DNA of 64,000 bases from Solen grandis. Lineage: Eukaryota; Mollusca; Bivalvia; Adapedonta; Solenidae. Shown here piece by piece: positions 34,141 through 46,870 of this stretch (its first letter is position 1; each line of letters starts with the position of its first letter). Below the pieces are notes generated by a model that was not told the DNA's origin, did no database searches, and saw only the letters and a program-made list of their open reading frames with translations. The position numbers and the translations under genes are program-made. The DNA is taken from contig CM037789.1 in the NCBI GenBank assembly GCA_021229015.1, forward strand, positions 25,762,256 to 25,826,255. The letters run 5' to 3'.

Positions 34141-34990
34141 TAGCCAACTACAGAGGACTGTTAAAAGCCCTTGAAAACCGAATTCACTGCTCAGACAAAA
34201 GACAAATAAAGATCTTTGTCCAAACCTCATGGATCTAATGGAGACTTGATAATAGCTATTGAACCTGATAGTATAAAGATAAATCCAATTGATGTAAAAA
34301 GAATTTTCTCCTGTCCTCATATAAACTGATAACTGACCAATGGCATTTCCACTTGTGTCCAGCCATGAAACTGACCGTTTATAAAACTTGACCAATTAAT
34401 CACCTGGAACAATAAATTATTGAGAACCTCAGTCCTTTTGATATTTTGTAGCTTAATCAAAAAGGAGACCATAAACCAATTGTGGCATTTGATGTGACAG
34501 GAACAGCTAGTTGTAAATGGTCCTTGACTGGGGTTTAATTACATCTGTAGTTTTGATATGGTCTTGTAGACCCTATGTCTAATAGAGTGGCTTGTTTGTA
34601 GTGCTTAGTGATTAAGTAATGGTAAATATTTACATCTTAGATTTTCCAAAGCAATAGCAAGTTGCGCATGTCTGCCTCATACTTTTGTTTCAGTGTATAT
34701 CCATCTCTCTCTCTCATTTCTTCCCTAAACATGTGTTCAACATTTTCAATAATGGAGGATAATTTATTAATTATGATGGTTAAAATGTGTGTGCTTCTCT
34801 GCATCTTCTCTCTAAATAATTTCCTCTCATTTTAACTCGCTCCTCCTCTCTATGCCTTTCTCATTTGTATTAGAACCATTTGAAGTTGCAAAAGGAGATT
34901 ATCTGCTACTGTAACTACCACATTTTATAACATATAAATTGTGTTTTCCAACATCTGTATATGATATAACAATTGTTTATAATGAAAACC
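34141..34990. other. No gene seen
   Basis: AT-rich sequence; open frames on the minus strand have no recognised domain. Confidence 0.4.
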
Positions 34991-35215
34991 ACTTAATATA
35001 CTCATTCCCCCCCACCCTCAGTCTACTTAAAATGGCTTCATCAACCTCTTTTCTAATCTTGTTTCTCTCTCTCTCTAATTCTTCTTTTCTTCCCTCCTCC
35101 CTTTCTCCATATCTCTCCACCCTTATCATCTGCCTCTCATTATCTTAGGTTTTCTTTCCCTCAATATCTCTTAATCCCACCACTCTCTCTCCCTCTCTTT
35201 CTCTCTCTTTATTGC
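34695..35215 (+). repeat. Patchy pyrimidine-rich region
   Basis: CT/TTCT tracts at 34704-34735, 34795-34865, 35005-35140 and 35158-35215. They could provide a splice-type polypyrimidine tract ahead of the open frame at 35262. Confidence 0.7.
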
Positions 35216-35261
35216 TTTGGCAAAGGTTTCACAGACAATACCTATTAATAAATAATAGCAG

Positions 35262-35499
35262 AATATCAAGATGTCAATGATGTCCACAGTTACAAAAAGA
35301 CATGTAAATCCCAAACACATACACAGAAATCAAATCCCCATCAATTACTGCAAGAATGTAAACGATGTAGAAAAAAACAGGTACCCCTCAGAGCTCAAAC
35401 AAAAAACTAATTTGTATAAAGATTCAGAAACATCCACAAAATCAGGTATCCAATATCTTTCTGAAGTTAGATCAAATAAACCTTTGTCTAGATCCAGGT
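35262..35499 (+). CDS. Possible internal exon, unrecognised
   Basis: The frame opens after AATAGCAG at 35254-35261 and stays open to 35567. A CCAG|GTATTC donor-like site at about 35496-35505 would end it. The peptide is polar and charged (SELKQKTNLYKDSETSTKSG) rather than the hydrophobic type usual for chance frames here, and ATG occurs at 35271. No domain, no partner exon and no homologue are recognised. Confidence 0.22.
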
Positions 35500-36465
35500 A
35501 TTCAAACACTGTCGACATGTATTCAGTGTGTTTGTTCGTATTTCATTTCAGGTATGGTAACAATTAAATAATAAACAACTGTACGTATTACATTAAATTG
35601 GATATTGCTCGCTAATTAACTCATATCAAATTAAAACAGAGACTTACCTTGTGTGACCGAAACATCTCTTTTTATTGATTTTGCACAAAGACAGAATGGT
35701 TTTATACTCCTGTGGTGCTAAGGGGTGCTAAGGGGTGTATCGTTTTAGTGCCAAAAATGACACACTAAACTTTATTCCACAACATGCATTTCTGATGACC
35801 CGTCCAGTGTGTCAGTATATCCCCAACGTGTGTCTATAACAATAGTCAGCTGTCATGCAATCCTGGCACTACGCCTATGTTAAATACAGCGTATTATCGT
35901 CATTTAATCACTCACTAAAACTTCAGGACTGCAAAATCCCAGTATCCCAAATGGCAAACAAATAGCTCACTCACATTGTCTTCGAAAGTTGATTTTATTA
36001 GAATCATATACATATATGACCAAGGACGCACATATATCCGTTGTGTACATAGCACAGTGACCTAGTCGACTTTATTACAGAATGAAATAAACGTGAAGTG
36101 ATAAAGGTGATCAGAAACAAGGTCTCTGTGTATGATATAGGTACACTGCTAGCGCACCTTTAGTCACATATGACATACACAGGTAGTGCTCTATTGCCCT
36201 ATATACACCTGTCGCTAATTCTACGATAGCGCAGTACTGGCCTTACTGTCCCACTGTATATGTATAGGAAATGTTTCAGTTGTCACAACCTAATTGAGGA
36301 CATGAAATAGGCTTGACAAGGTTGTCCTATGATTTTTAATTCAGAAAAAAAAAGAAGGTATAATGATTACAGTGACAAGACAAAATGAGTCCCCTATGAA
36401 TTCCAATTTCCGTCACAAAGGAATACCATGCCAGATGCCTTATTTCATCCAACAAAGAACATTTT
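35500..36465. other. No gene seen
   Basis: Less AT-rich unique sequence with a doubled AAGGGGTG at about 35718-35738 and many short motifs, but no coding blocks. Confidence 0.4.
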
Positions 36466-36696
36466 GTACCATTTAATTCATAAATATTTATGTAAAAATC
36501 TGTTTTAATGAATACCAATTTACATAATTTCAAAATTTTACAAGAAGAAGTGGATGTTTCTTTGCTATGCAGGCTGTAGCATATAAGCTATAAAAACAGA
36601 GGTGACACTGATCAGACAGCTCCTGGAAGAGGCTGTCTGATCTGGGTCCGTCTGCTCTGTTTGCTATGCAGAGCATCAAAATGTGTCAAATAGAGC
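36466..36696 (+). mobile_element. MITE-2 copy
   Basis: ATTTAATTCATAAATATTTATG starts it and GAGCATCAAAATGTGTCAAATAGAGC ends it. The inner foldback ACTGATCAGACAGCTCC/GAGGCTGTCTGATCTGGGT is well preserved. Terminal bases have decayed. Confidence 0.65.
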
Positions 36697-36854
36697 AAAT
36701 TTATGCCCATTTTCACAAAGTGTACTAGAAAATCACTCTGATACCTTTACAATAACAAATCATGGTTTTCATTCCTGAATAAATAAACATGGTTCCTTGT
36801 GGTTATTTATTGAAGATAAAAAAGTGAGATGTTGTTTTCCAAAGATCAAGTATT

Positions 36855-37118
36855 TACAAAGCACCTGTCCAAAGAATGCACAAAGCAGCCAGGTGACCTG
36901 TACAAAGCAGCCAGGCGACCTGTACAAAGCAGCCAGCTGACCTGTACAAAGCAGCCAGCCACCTGTACAAAGCAGCCACTTGCACAAAGCAGCCAGGCAA
37001 CCTGCACAAAGCAGCCAGGCAACCTGCACAAAGCAGCCAGCCGACCTGTACAAAGCAGCCACCTGTACAAAGCAGCCACTTGCACAAAGCAGCCAGGCGA
37101 CCTGTACAAAGCAATCAG
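36855..37118 (+). repeat. 22/17-bp minisatellite (TACAAAGCAGCCA units)
   Basis: Units of TACAAAGCAGCCAGGCGACCTG type start at 36879, 36901, 36923, 36945, 36966, 36983, 37005, 37027, 37049, 37066, 37083 and 37105. Spacing is 22, 22, 22, 21, 17, 22, 22, 22, 17, 17 and 22 bp. Several frames on both strands stay open across it and give peptides such as CFVQVAWLLCA; these are artefacts of the repeat. The following sequence to 37226 belongs to the ACAGGTTGGACTGTAT dispersed repeat, from which the array probably grew. Confidence 0.9.
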
Positions 37119-37660
37119 CCAGCTTTAAAATATCTCTATATTTTGACCTCCATTTAGCAGCCACCTGTACCAGAGGTCAGCTTCTCTTGTTTCCCTGACC
37201 GTCCACTTCAGACAGGTTGGACTGTATATCCATGTGTTACCTATGTTTTCTTTTTGAGGTCTGTGAACAGGGAAGCACAACACTGTTTGACCTAGTTTCT
37301 TCCAACATTAGTGATGTTAATATATACACAAGTCCTTTATGCTATGATAAATTAATGAGTAAAATATGCTAATATGAAACCTGATGTGCACTGAACGAGA
37401 GGTTGAAGCTTATTTTGATACAGACACTTTGAGTGGGGATGAAATATCAGTAGGATTTGTGTGGGAGAGAAAGGAGATACACTCAGATACAGGTGTCTGA
37501 CTGCTTCCTGCTCAATTAGCAAAGTCTGTTCACACCACATTAAAATCATAAAAAGCCAGATCAGACTGAAAGCAATTTTCAGTATGGATCAATTTTTACC
37601 AATTTATTTACCTTGTATGTTGCTTTGCAAAGAGAACAGGACATCTAAAGAAGTAAACTG

Positions 37661-37938
37661 GTCCCAGTGACCAAGTGGTTAGAGCGTCCAGCTGGAATCG
37701 GGAGGTCATGGGTTTGATCCCCTAATGAGACATACCAAAGTTGTAAAAAATGGTACTAGTATAGCTCCCTTGCTTGGCGCTCAGCATATAAGGGTAGTTC
37801 CAGTACTGGTTGGCCTGGTCATGCCACATGTCTATGGAGTGATACTGCAGTGTGGCATCACTATATCTGTCTCAAGTAGGAATAGTTACCAAATGACTGA
37901 AATACTGTTGGTGGGATGTAAAACCAAACAAACAAAGC
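37661..37938 (+). mobile_element. tRNA-derived SINE, full-length type
   Basis: The A box region is GTGACCAAGTGGTTAGAGCG and the B box GGTTTGATCCC (from 37711). The body has CCCTTGCTTGGCGCTCAGCA and GCCACATGTCTATGGAGTGA, with an internal deletion between TGGCCTGGT and CATGCCAC. The tail reads AATACTGTTGGTGGGA then CAAACAAACAAA. Confidence 0.9.
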
Positions 37939-40440
37939 ATATAGTCAGCTAGTTGTCAGCTCAACAACTTTTTTTACCCTAAGTTTTTGCATTTTCTACC
38001 AATGAAATTCTTTCAACACAAGCTAAAACCATCCACCTTCCTCCCTAACAATACAGATGGTTTTTCTCTTTATACCAAAAGATATCTTACAAAGTAAGAG
38101 TCAAAGAACTAATGGATATATATAAATGAAAGAAGAATCAATGGAAGAAGACACCAAACACAAAAATGCTAACCCTACAAAAAACCAATCCAAAGTGAGA
38201 ATGTGTTAATTATACTGATTATCTTCTTGTACAGATTTCAGAATGTCAACCTGATGGGTAAATTTGATGTATCATCTTAATCGTGTCTCTACATTAGAAA
38301 TTCCCAGAATTCTCATTACTAAGAAGCAGCATCGCTGCGCACTTAGAATGCGGCTCAATTTAATCCAGCAAGATCTATTTTGCCATGGTGTTGCTCAATC
38401 AAGCTCTCACACGAAGGAACAAACAACTCAAAATCTATATCCCTACATGCTTTCTACCAAATGACACTAACTATTGGAAATAGCTGAATCCTGTGTGAAA
38501 GACAAACCTTGAGCAGAAGAGCACCCTGGGATATCCCAAGATGCAATAACAAGTTCATCCATCTCTCTTCTCTCTGCTATTATGAAAGCATCATGTTGAG
38601 ATTTTCTAAGAAGCTGGATTTTCATCAGTACAATGAAATGGTTTCTGTGTGTAAAGGATTATTGGTAACGGTGGCCAGGTGGCTGGGGTTTCAGCTACCT
38701 TCCAGGGAGTCCCGGGCTTTCATAAAGAAGTACATCGACTTAAAAGATTTGCTGGGCCTTACTTAAGTATTGGTTAGATTCCTGTGCCAAGAAAAATATC
38801 CAGCTATTGTACCACCACATGAACAGATTTATTTGCTGATGAATTTATCATACCAGACAAATGGCATGATAGCACTCATGACTACTTCCCTTATAATCAT
38901 GCTGAGTGCCGACCAGAGATACAAAATATTCAATATCTGACAGTATAGTTACTTTTCTGTGTTATGACACAATTATCGTCTATTTAGCGAACAAAAAATG
39001 GCCCTTTAATATTGCAAAATTCCATTTTTTCTTAAATTTCAAACTTATTGTAAACATTCTTCAAAACCTGTAACTTTTTCATGTGTGAGGCAAAAAGTCA
39101 TGAGGAAGCTAATGTTTCTCAAGGTTGGCCCTACTGAAGAATCTGCCGAATTAATAATAGAAGACATACTGTGAGATTAGGGATTCATTACTCATAGGCA
39201 TACATTTCATTATGTCACTAATTTAAAAATGCAATAAAGTCTTACATAATTAATACAGCATGTAACTAAATGAGTCACCCAGGTCTGTGTTCAGTTGATA
39301 TGTGTGGTCTTTAAACTCCTGGATCAGGGGGCATAGCATCATCGTAAAATGAAAATCTTAATCAAGTTAATTTTTTCAACATCTTACTCTTTAATTACTC
39401 AGGTATACCAAGATCAATTAGAATTTAATATGTTTGGAAACCTTTGCTTCTATATTTAGAAGTTTATGATGTTTTACTTGATACATGGTATTTATTTCTA
39501 ATGAAAACATGTGTCTCCCAAATATACAGACAAAATATTTTGCACACTTTTTTCTCCGTGTTTATTGATAAATATTTATTAATTTTTCTGTGTTTATTGA
39601 TAATACTTATTAAAAGTCATATTAACTCTGCCCAAGTAAAAAAAGTATTTAAAGTGAATAACAATGAATTTTGGGGAAAACAAAGCTTCCATAAAATCCA
39701 CATTGAATGATGCTCTAGTAACATACATTTACAAAATAACCCCTCAAACACAAATAGAACTATTTCTCTGCCATTATATTAGACATTGACCTTGATGCAT
39801 GCTGATGTACATAATGTCCACTTTAACATTTGAACAAAAAATCTACATTTCTAAAATGAGGACACTGTCATTTTTCCCAACTGCCATCATAATGAAGAAA
39901 CTAGCTGATAAGCAAAGAACATGTAGACCAAACCTAAAGAAATTTCAAAAGTTTAATTAAATTTAGCAAACTTGTCAATATATTAACAGTAAAAGAATAT
40001 ATATATTGTTCAACCTGGCAGTATATAACAATATATACAAAGGGTTACAACGTGAACAGGAACCTGGATGCAGAAAACACTAAGGGCCATAACTCCATAA
40101 AATAAGATCAAAATTTACCATTTAATATATTGTTCCCATAAAAAGAATATACCATCCTCTTCCTATGGTACTTTAACAACAACCATGATTGTGATAGGTG
40201 TAAAACTATTTTTAGTTACCATGATGGTACATATCATGAAAAAAACAGAAAAAATATACTATATAACAATATTTAAACATTTATCTCTGCCACTCCCCAC
40301 AAGGATTTGCAATTAGGAAAGGGAGCCAGGGGGCCTTTTTAAAAGGTTTATACAGAAAATATAATAGCAAATCTCCACAATATTACTATTTTACAAGATG
40401 TGGGAGGTCCAGACTGTAATATTTCTTCTACAGACATTAT
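37939..40440. other. No gene seen
   Basis: AT-rich, with several small open frames (for example 38509-38766 and 39444-39710) lacking domains or splice support. Confidence 0.4.
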
Positions 40441-40564
40441 GCCGATGGCTCTACCCGAATGCCTCAGTGCATTCGGGGTCTTTCTCCACCTATAATTTGC
40501 TGGACGTCGCTATATGACTAAAATACTGTTGCAGTGACAATAAACTCAAAAATCAATCAATCAA
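40441..40564 (+). mobile_element. SINE tail, third family
   Basis: GCATTCGGGGTCTTTCTCCACC, TTGCTGGACGTCGCTATATGACTAAAATACTGTTGCAG and a CAATCAATCAATCAAT end. Body and tail only. Confidence 0.65.
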
Positions 40565-40647
40565 TTTACAGACTTTTTAATATTTGACTACAGCAGAGTA
40601 TTTCATTTTATTCCTGTTCCTGTAGACTAAAAGCAGTTTGTTCACAG

Positions 40648-40746
40648 ATAGTCACTGACTAAGAATTTAATTGTGAACTAATAGTCACTAAGAATTTAAT
40701 TGTTAACTAATAGTCACTGACTAAGAATTTAATTGTGAACTAAATG
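40648..40746 (+). repeat. 33-bp tandem repeat, three copies
   Basis: ATAGTCACTGACTAAGAATT units start at 40648, 40681 and 40710; the middle one lacks GACT (29 bp). Confidence 0.9.
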
Positions 40747-41613
40747 TGTATATAACGTCTATCAATACCCATCTTCAGACGCACGGTCACCCAACACAAC
40801 CATGTGTGAATGTAAAAATATGAGTGGTTTCCCCATCACAGATGGTATTGAAATTTTATTTAGAATTATACAACCTTTATTTAGAGTTTCTATTTTCATT
40901 TGTCGTCAATTGGCTGATCACATTCACTCTTCGCACACATGCTAACTTCATAGGCTGAACTTATGAAATCGCTACCCTGAACTGGTAAAGACGCCATGTT
41001 GCAGAATGTGTTACGTTATACCGCAAGCACCTGCTTAGGGGATACCTTATTCTATATTTACCCAATTTCACCATAGTTGTGTTTACAAAAATAGCATTTT
41101 CCCTCATAATGTGACCTACACTTGCCAAGTTTATTCATCAGGAAATAAAGACTTCACCAACATTAATGAGGGAGAGTAGACAATTATTTTTTTTTAAATT
41201 TCTACCGATCATCAGTGATTCCGACTTCTCTCAAGATGAAGGAGTACTTTATAGTATGTGACTTACCTGTAACAGTGATAGTCAGTTGTCAATCAGCACA
41301 TGAAATGAGAAAAAGAAAAATGTTATGAATTTATGTCTCAGCACAGACAGAATCAGGTAATTAATTCATTAATTATAAGTACAATGAAACCTCATTTTAT
41401 TGTATGATTGCCAATATAGCAAGGTTGAAGTATTTATTTTGTTATCATAATAAAGTCCAATATGTGTAATGCAATATACTGAGTAGATTCCTTATAATAA
41501 AAATTCAAAAATTCCCCTTTATTTAATTAAAGTATTTTTAATAAAACCATATACATAACTATATAATGCAGTACGAAATAATACAGTATCTAGACTGGGA
41601 CACAAAATATAAC

Positions 41614-41898
41614 ACCGTCCCCAGTGGCCAAGTGGTTAGAGCGTCCTCCTCGGCTGCAACATACCAAAGTCGTAAAAAATGGTACTGTTATAGCTCCCTT
41701 GCTTGGCGCTCAGCATATAAGGGTAGTTGCAGGACTGGTTGGCACGGTGTCGGGATAATGTGACTGGGTGTGGTATCATGCCACATGTCTATGGCGTGAT
41801 ACTGCAGTGTGGCAGCACTACATCTGTCTCAAGTAGACATCATCTCCAAATGACTGAAATACTGTTGGTGGGACATTAAACCCAACAAACAAACAAAA
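41614..41898 (+). mobile_element. tRNA-derived SINE lacking the B box
   Basis: CCGTCCCCAGTGGCCAAGTGG (A box region) runs into CTCCTCGGCTGCAACATACC, so the segment holding the B box has been deleted. Body and tail (GTGTCGGGATAATGTGACTGG ... CAAACAAACAAA) are intact. Without the B box it could not drive its own transcription. Confidence 0.9.
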
Positions 41899-42299
41899 TC
41901 TAACATTAAAATGTAGCTGCCCTGTATATGACATAGTTAAACCTGATTATTTATCAGCTATATTAAGTGAAAACCAGTCCTATCAATGGTTCACCATGTC
42001 TACTTAGTGCTAACCACAACCCAAAGGATTCAGCCCCTAAATCTCACCAGAAACCAGCTCCGATTAACATTTCACATACAACTGTACAATTAAAGAACCT
42101 GTGTAGAAATCATGTCCTGGCTGAGACTCAAACCTGCAGCCTCTGACAGACAAACGCCACAGCCATCAAATTACATGATCTGATTCGGATCCTACTGTTT
42201 TTACACCTGCACTAAAAACAAGCCAACCAAATCCTTCTACAAAATCAAAGTGTTCTCCCCACATTAATTTCCATCATTTTGCACTAAAATACTATATCA

Positions 42300-42620
42300 T
42301 TATTTTTTATGTCTTGAATGGGTGGCATAAAAAATCAAGCCTGCAAAGAGAAGCCAGATTTGCATAAGAAAAATGTTCACTATCATACGGAACAAAAACA
42401 CATGTGGGACTAACTCCACCCACTATTATGGGCCTCCCTGCAGAATTCCTTAATGATGTAGATGCATAACATCCAATTCAGGGTCATTTGGCTGCTTATT
42501 CAAGCATTTAAAAAACCTGGATCTGGTTAATAGAAATGCATGAGCATGCATTTGGCTGACTCCGAGTAATTGCCCCACATGTTTTACAAGGCTATTGAAT
42601 GGCTCATTGTTTGCTTTATT
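42300..42620. promoter_or_regulatory. Possible enhancer-like conserved noncoding block
   Basis: High-complexity stretch containing ATTTGCATAA (POU octamer type), AATGCATGAGCATGCATTTGG and several TAAT cores, without a coding frame or repeat match. The regulatory role is an inference from motif texture. Confidence 0.2.
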
Positions 42621-43144
42621 AATAACACTGCCTCTTGGTAAATACCCTCAACAGAAAACAAATCCATTACAATGTTTTTTGCTGAAGTGTACTAAATGAT
42701 ATGTCAATATTGTTAGCAATCTTCAAGGTTATAAGGGGTTTTCTATCAATGAACTCGGACAGACCCTTAAGTTTTGACTTGTATTAAAATCAATTACACA
42801 TTGTAAGGTCTTGAAAGATATTCGCCCCCTCTGAGGTCTTCAGATCCATAGTCAGGTAACTTGACCACTTGACCATAGCCCATTATGTAAGTAAAAATAT
42901 TAAAATTATTGTAATTCATCCTGATGTGACTTTTCAATAATCTAACATAATTTCAATATGGTAAAAATTTCAAAACTTAAAAGAATCACGGCAAACATTT
43001 CCTTGGTGACTCATCCCTCCTTCTGCCTCAAGGCTCCCCTTAATCCATCATTCAATTAGTCCCTTTTTTTGTAACACCTTCCTGTCCCCAATGTGCCCCT
43101 TTCCCAGGCCCTTTAGCCCACTTAGTCCTAGAAAAAATGAGATG

Positions 43145-43300
43145 ATTTGTTGAGTGATTCAGACATCGCACTGTTCCAACTTCTGAGAAAATCAGCTGAT
43201 AATTTACATAAAATGCCTGTTACCTATGAGCTAATTGCCAATCAATTATTGCATGGTGATAATCAGTCCTATCATGCTATCCAGTCGTTTGTCTTTGTGT
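43145..43300. promoter_or_regulatory. Possible conserved noncoding block
   Basis: GAGCTAATTGCCAATCAATTATTGCATGGTGATAATCAG-type sequence dense in homeodomain and CCAAT-like cores. A 67-codon open frame overlaps it (no ATG start), so a coding explanation is not excluded. Confidence 0.2.
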
Positions 43301-45674
43301 TCCATTACACTAATCGTAAAACATCACTTTTAACTCCTAAACATCTGTAGATTGAATCATGAGGAATCCTTATTGAATATTTTGTAGGAAATATTTTCCT
43401 GAAATAAGTTTTATTTCCTTTATCTGTATTCTATGTGAATTATGTTTTTTCATTTGAAGAAGATTTATTCTTAACCATTCCTTATAGTTAAAAAGCATTT
43501 AAAACGAATCAACATGTTATGATTTATAGAGTGTTTTATCTTCAGAAATAATTATCTTCATATAATACTTTAAAAGTCTTTAATTAAGATTTTTTGTTCC
43601 TCTTGGAAAATTTTGGGATCATGTGACCTTGAGCAAGAATTGTTTACAATTTACGAGAAAAGATTATTTAAAGCTGTTTTAAGTCCTAATTAAATGGAGG
43701 AAAATGAAGACATGTAACAAAAGAAAATAATCATTTTCCCTCATCATTACGACCAGAATGAGTAAGAAATTGTACAGCTAAATAATTGAGAGATATTTTC
43801 TTTCTCATGATTAAAATGAGAAACATGACTGAAGATGATTAACAGGTGTTAATTAAACAGGAGAACTGCATGTAGGTGACAATTCTCATCTGACAATTTG
43901 AAGTTTTACAGCCCCTCAACAGTATTTCAGATGTACAAGACCTGATGGTATTATGGACTTTTTTTTTTTTTTTTTACAGGCTTTTTTCATCAAAAGCAAG
44001 TCAAAGGTCAAGGTCAACTGCAGAATGAAGAGGTCCATCCACTTAAGCAACTGTCCAAATATTGAAGCAATCCATTTAAGAACATAGAAGTTATGGCAGA
44101 TTAAGAAAAAGGTCAACCTGAGTGGACGCGAGACACCTGACGCCAGCCCGTTGAAATACCCGTCCATTAACACTCGAGTGACCACTGGAACTCAAATCCG
44201 CAGCAGTTGGCGGAGCTCCGAGTGATAGCAAGTCAGCAACAGAAACCCATAAATGAACTACAAACTCATATAATTTTATGCATGATTCAGACAAACTATT
44301 TTAGGAGTTTCCATAAAGTAAAAATGTACATTAAGGAATTAGATTTTTTACCAATAAAATTTAATGCATTACAAGTTCATGCTGATCAATACAAGAAAAA
44401 ATGCCTTCTTTTCAACTCTTTTTACTATAAGTAAATACATACATCAAATTTTCATATTTTTCATAATTTTGCCAGCATAATTTCAAATTTCCCTTTTTAT
44501 AATAATGAAAAAAGATAACCAACAAAATCTTAAAATGTTAAAATAACTAAGCATAATAAATTAACTATATCGTGCAAAACATGAATGAAAACATGAAGAA
44601 AAAAGTTAAATGACCCATTTACATCTGGAACATTATCCTCAACGTTTTTCACTCAGACAAAGGAACAATTACTGAGTGTTTTTCAGAAGATGAGAAACTT
44701 TGTGATACAAATATAGCGTCTTAACAAGATAAGAAAAAATTGATAAGGAATAAAAAGGAGACCAATTAACAGTTAAAACACACAAAAAATACAAATAATT
44801 TAAAACTGATCAGATGATTCATCAAGAAAAAAAAAATCCGTTTGTGAGACAGAAAAAAACAAAACAAATCCAGCGTTAATAGCTCAGTATAAATTTAGTC
44901 TCTTTAAGACGATCGACGTTAAAATCATTAGGCTGAAAGCCAGTCAGTTAGACAAAAAAAAAAAAAAATAATATGAAAAATTATAAAATCGGGAGCAGTC
45001 ATTGTGCGAAAGTACTGTATTTATAAATAAGAACTAGTCCCCAGAGGTTATCAAATGACTGATCAATGTATATTTTGATAGACTTACTGGAACTGGTATA
45101 TGGTAAAACAATACCTGGAGGCTGTTTCTTTTCTAGGAGTGCAAGACTTTTCTAGACAAATCACACATAATTAGGCAGAGCTGAACAAATAATTGTTGCT
45201 CCCTTAAAGACCACCGGTGCCCGGCATCAGCATGTGGGATATATCTGGACCCAGCGTTATTCTCTTCAAGTGACAGTTTTACTTGCCAACTGATGATTGT
45301 AATTACATTTTGTATCTTTTTATGAACTTTGTTTGATTGTTTTATGAGTGACTTTCGTTGAAAACCCGGCATAGGTGCTGGCAGAAAACAATCAAAAGAA
45401 GTTTTATTGGCTGACAAAATAAAAGTTAATTCCAGAGTTTATTTCAGAATTATTATCTCAAAAAAGGAAAGGAACCAATTAATCCAAATAGAATATTTCT
45501 CCTATCATTTTGAATTTAAGACAATGAAAAGCACCATGGTTCAGTGATAGTTTTGATGCCTATGATATAGAAAGTACCAATCATGTGAATATAGCAAAGT
45601 TCAGCAAAGTACAGGTGGAAGAAGAAAGACACTCAGGCAGAGCCAAGCTGGGAGACTTTCTCAAATTCCTAGGT

Positions 45675-45989
45675 ACCGTCCCCGGTGGCCAAGTGGTTAG
45701 AGCATCCGCCTCGGGTGCGGGAGGTCGTGGCTTCGATCCCCGGCTGCGACATACCAAAGCCATAAAAAAATGCTACTGTTATAGCTCACTTGCTTGGCAC
45801 TCAGCACATAAGGGTAGTTGCAGGACTGGTTGGCCTGGTGTCGGGATAATGTGACTGGGTGTGATATCATGCCACATGTCTACGGAGTGATACTGCAGAG
45901 TGGCAACACCATATCTGTCTCAAGTAGACATCATCTCCAAATGACTGAAATACTGTCAGTGGGACTTTAACCCAACAAACTAACAAACA
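45675..45989 (+). mobile_element. tRNA-derived SINE, best copy
   Basis: The A box TGGCCAAGTGGT is at 45686-45697 and the B box GCTTCGATCCC at 45730-45740, both with the RNA polymerase III promoter layout. Body: ACTTGCTTGGCACTCAGCAC, GGTGTCGGGATAATGTGACT and GCCACATGTCTACGGAGTGA. The tail ends in an AACAAAC-type A-rich repeat. The overlapping open frames on both strands are not genes. Confidence 0.92.
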
Positions 45990-46870
45990 CTTTCCTAAGT
46001 GTCAAGACTGAGACTCAAACCGACTGAAGGATATACAGTCTGTGACTATGGAGACCTCCTCAGTGGTGCTATATCTTGTACTTGTGTATGTCATACCTTC
46101 TGCTGTCAAGGTGGTGGATTTCATATGTGCTGTGGTCAAGCTTGTGGATATCAAATTTAAAGGTTTCAACCTTTTTAGTGTCAAGTTGGAACTGAATTTC
46201 TACTCTTCTTGAGTTTTGTGGGGAATTTTAATTTAACCAGTCAAGCTTGTGAGTAATTTAAAATTTAATATGATTAGTTTTAACTTACTTAGTGTTAACT
46301 TTAAAAAAAACAACAACACTAAAAGCAATAAAAAGTTTACAATTTCAGACCTTAAAACCATCCAAATCAAACATTTTAAATAATATATTAAAGACAATAT
46401 CTCAATTCCATTTGTATAAAGATGCAATTAAAGAGGAATAAATTTGGTTTCAAATTTGGTATAAGTGTCTTCATAAAACTTATCAAATTGCTAAGACAGG
46501 AGTCAGTTTCATCCGAGGTCTGGACTTATCTGTGTTTACTTCCGGGATGGCTCCGTTCTGACTTGAAAATCAACAATTATCTTATTGAGAATCATGGGCT
46601 CACTTTGTATCTCTCCCAGTGTCAGGTTGCTGTCAGACACTTTTCTCTCTTTGTGTCTATTTCATGTCTATTTCAGCAGAACTCATCAGGATACCTCCAA
46701 GAGACAGTTAAGGCAGAATAGCTGAGCTAATGGATCCACCCAGCCTCTTGATTGGGAGGCGACCATAGATCGACTTTATACTTATTATGTTGTGAGTCAT
46801 CTGCTGGTTCTTGTTTGATAGATATAAATGTTGTAAACTTAATTTGTGTGTGTGTGTGATTCTACCTATC
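45990..46870. other. No gene seen
   Basis: GTCAAGCTTGTGG occurs twice (about 46135 and 46242) in otherwise unique sequence. Small open frames have no domains. Confidence 0.4.

Larger units (their letters stand above)
41899..45674. other. No gene; possible conserved noncoding blocks
   Basis: Apart from 42300-42620 and 43145-43300 (described separately) this is AT-rich sequence with homopolymers (T-run 43959-43975, A-run 44956-44970). Open frames at 43916-44294 and 45133-45417 have no recognised domain. Confidence 0.4.

Noticed and set aside
36855..37118. CRISPR-like array
   Set aside because: Units are contiguous tandem repeats with no unique spacers, in eukaryotic DNA.
36769..37198. Several long frames on both strands, some Cys-rich
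   Set aside because: Products of the 22/17-bp minisatellite, not genes.
45680..45750. Possible genuine tRNA gene
   Set aside because: A and B boxes are present, but the sequence continues into a SINE body and tail and the acceptor stem does not close; it is the SINE head.
45581..45854. Open frames on both strands at 45.6-45.9 kb
   Set aside because: They lie within the tRNA-derived SINE.
46040..46165. Cys-rich frame around GTGCTGTGGTCAAGCTTGTGG
   Set aside because: Short, without a start or signal peptide, and overlapped by equally open frames; likely chance from the repeated GTCAAGCTTGTGG word.
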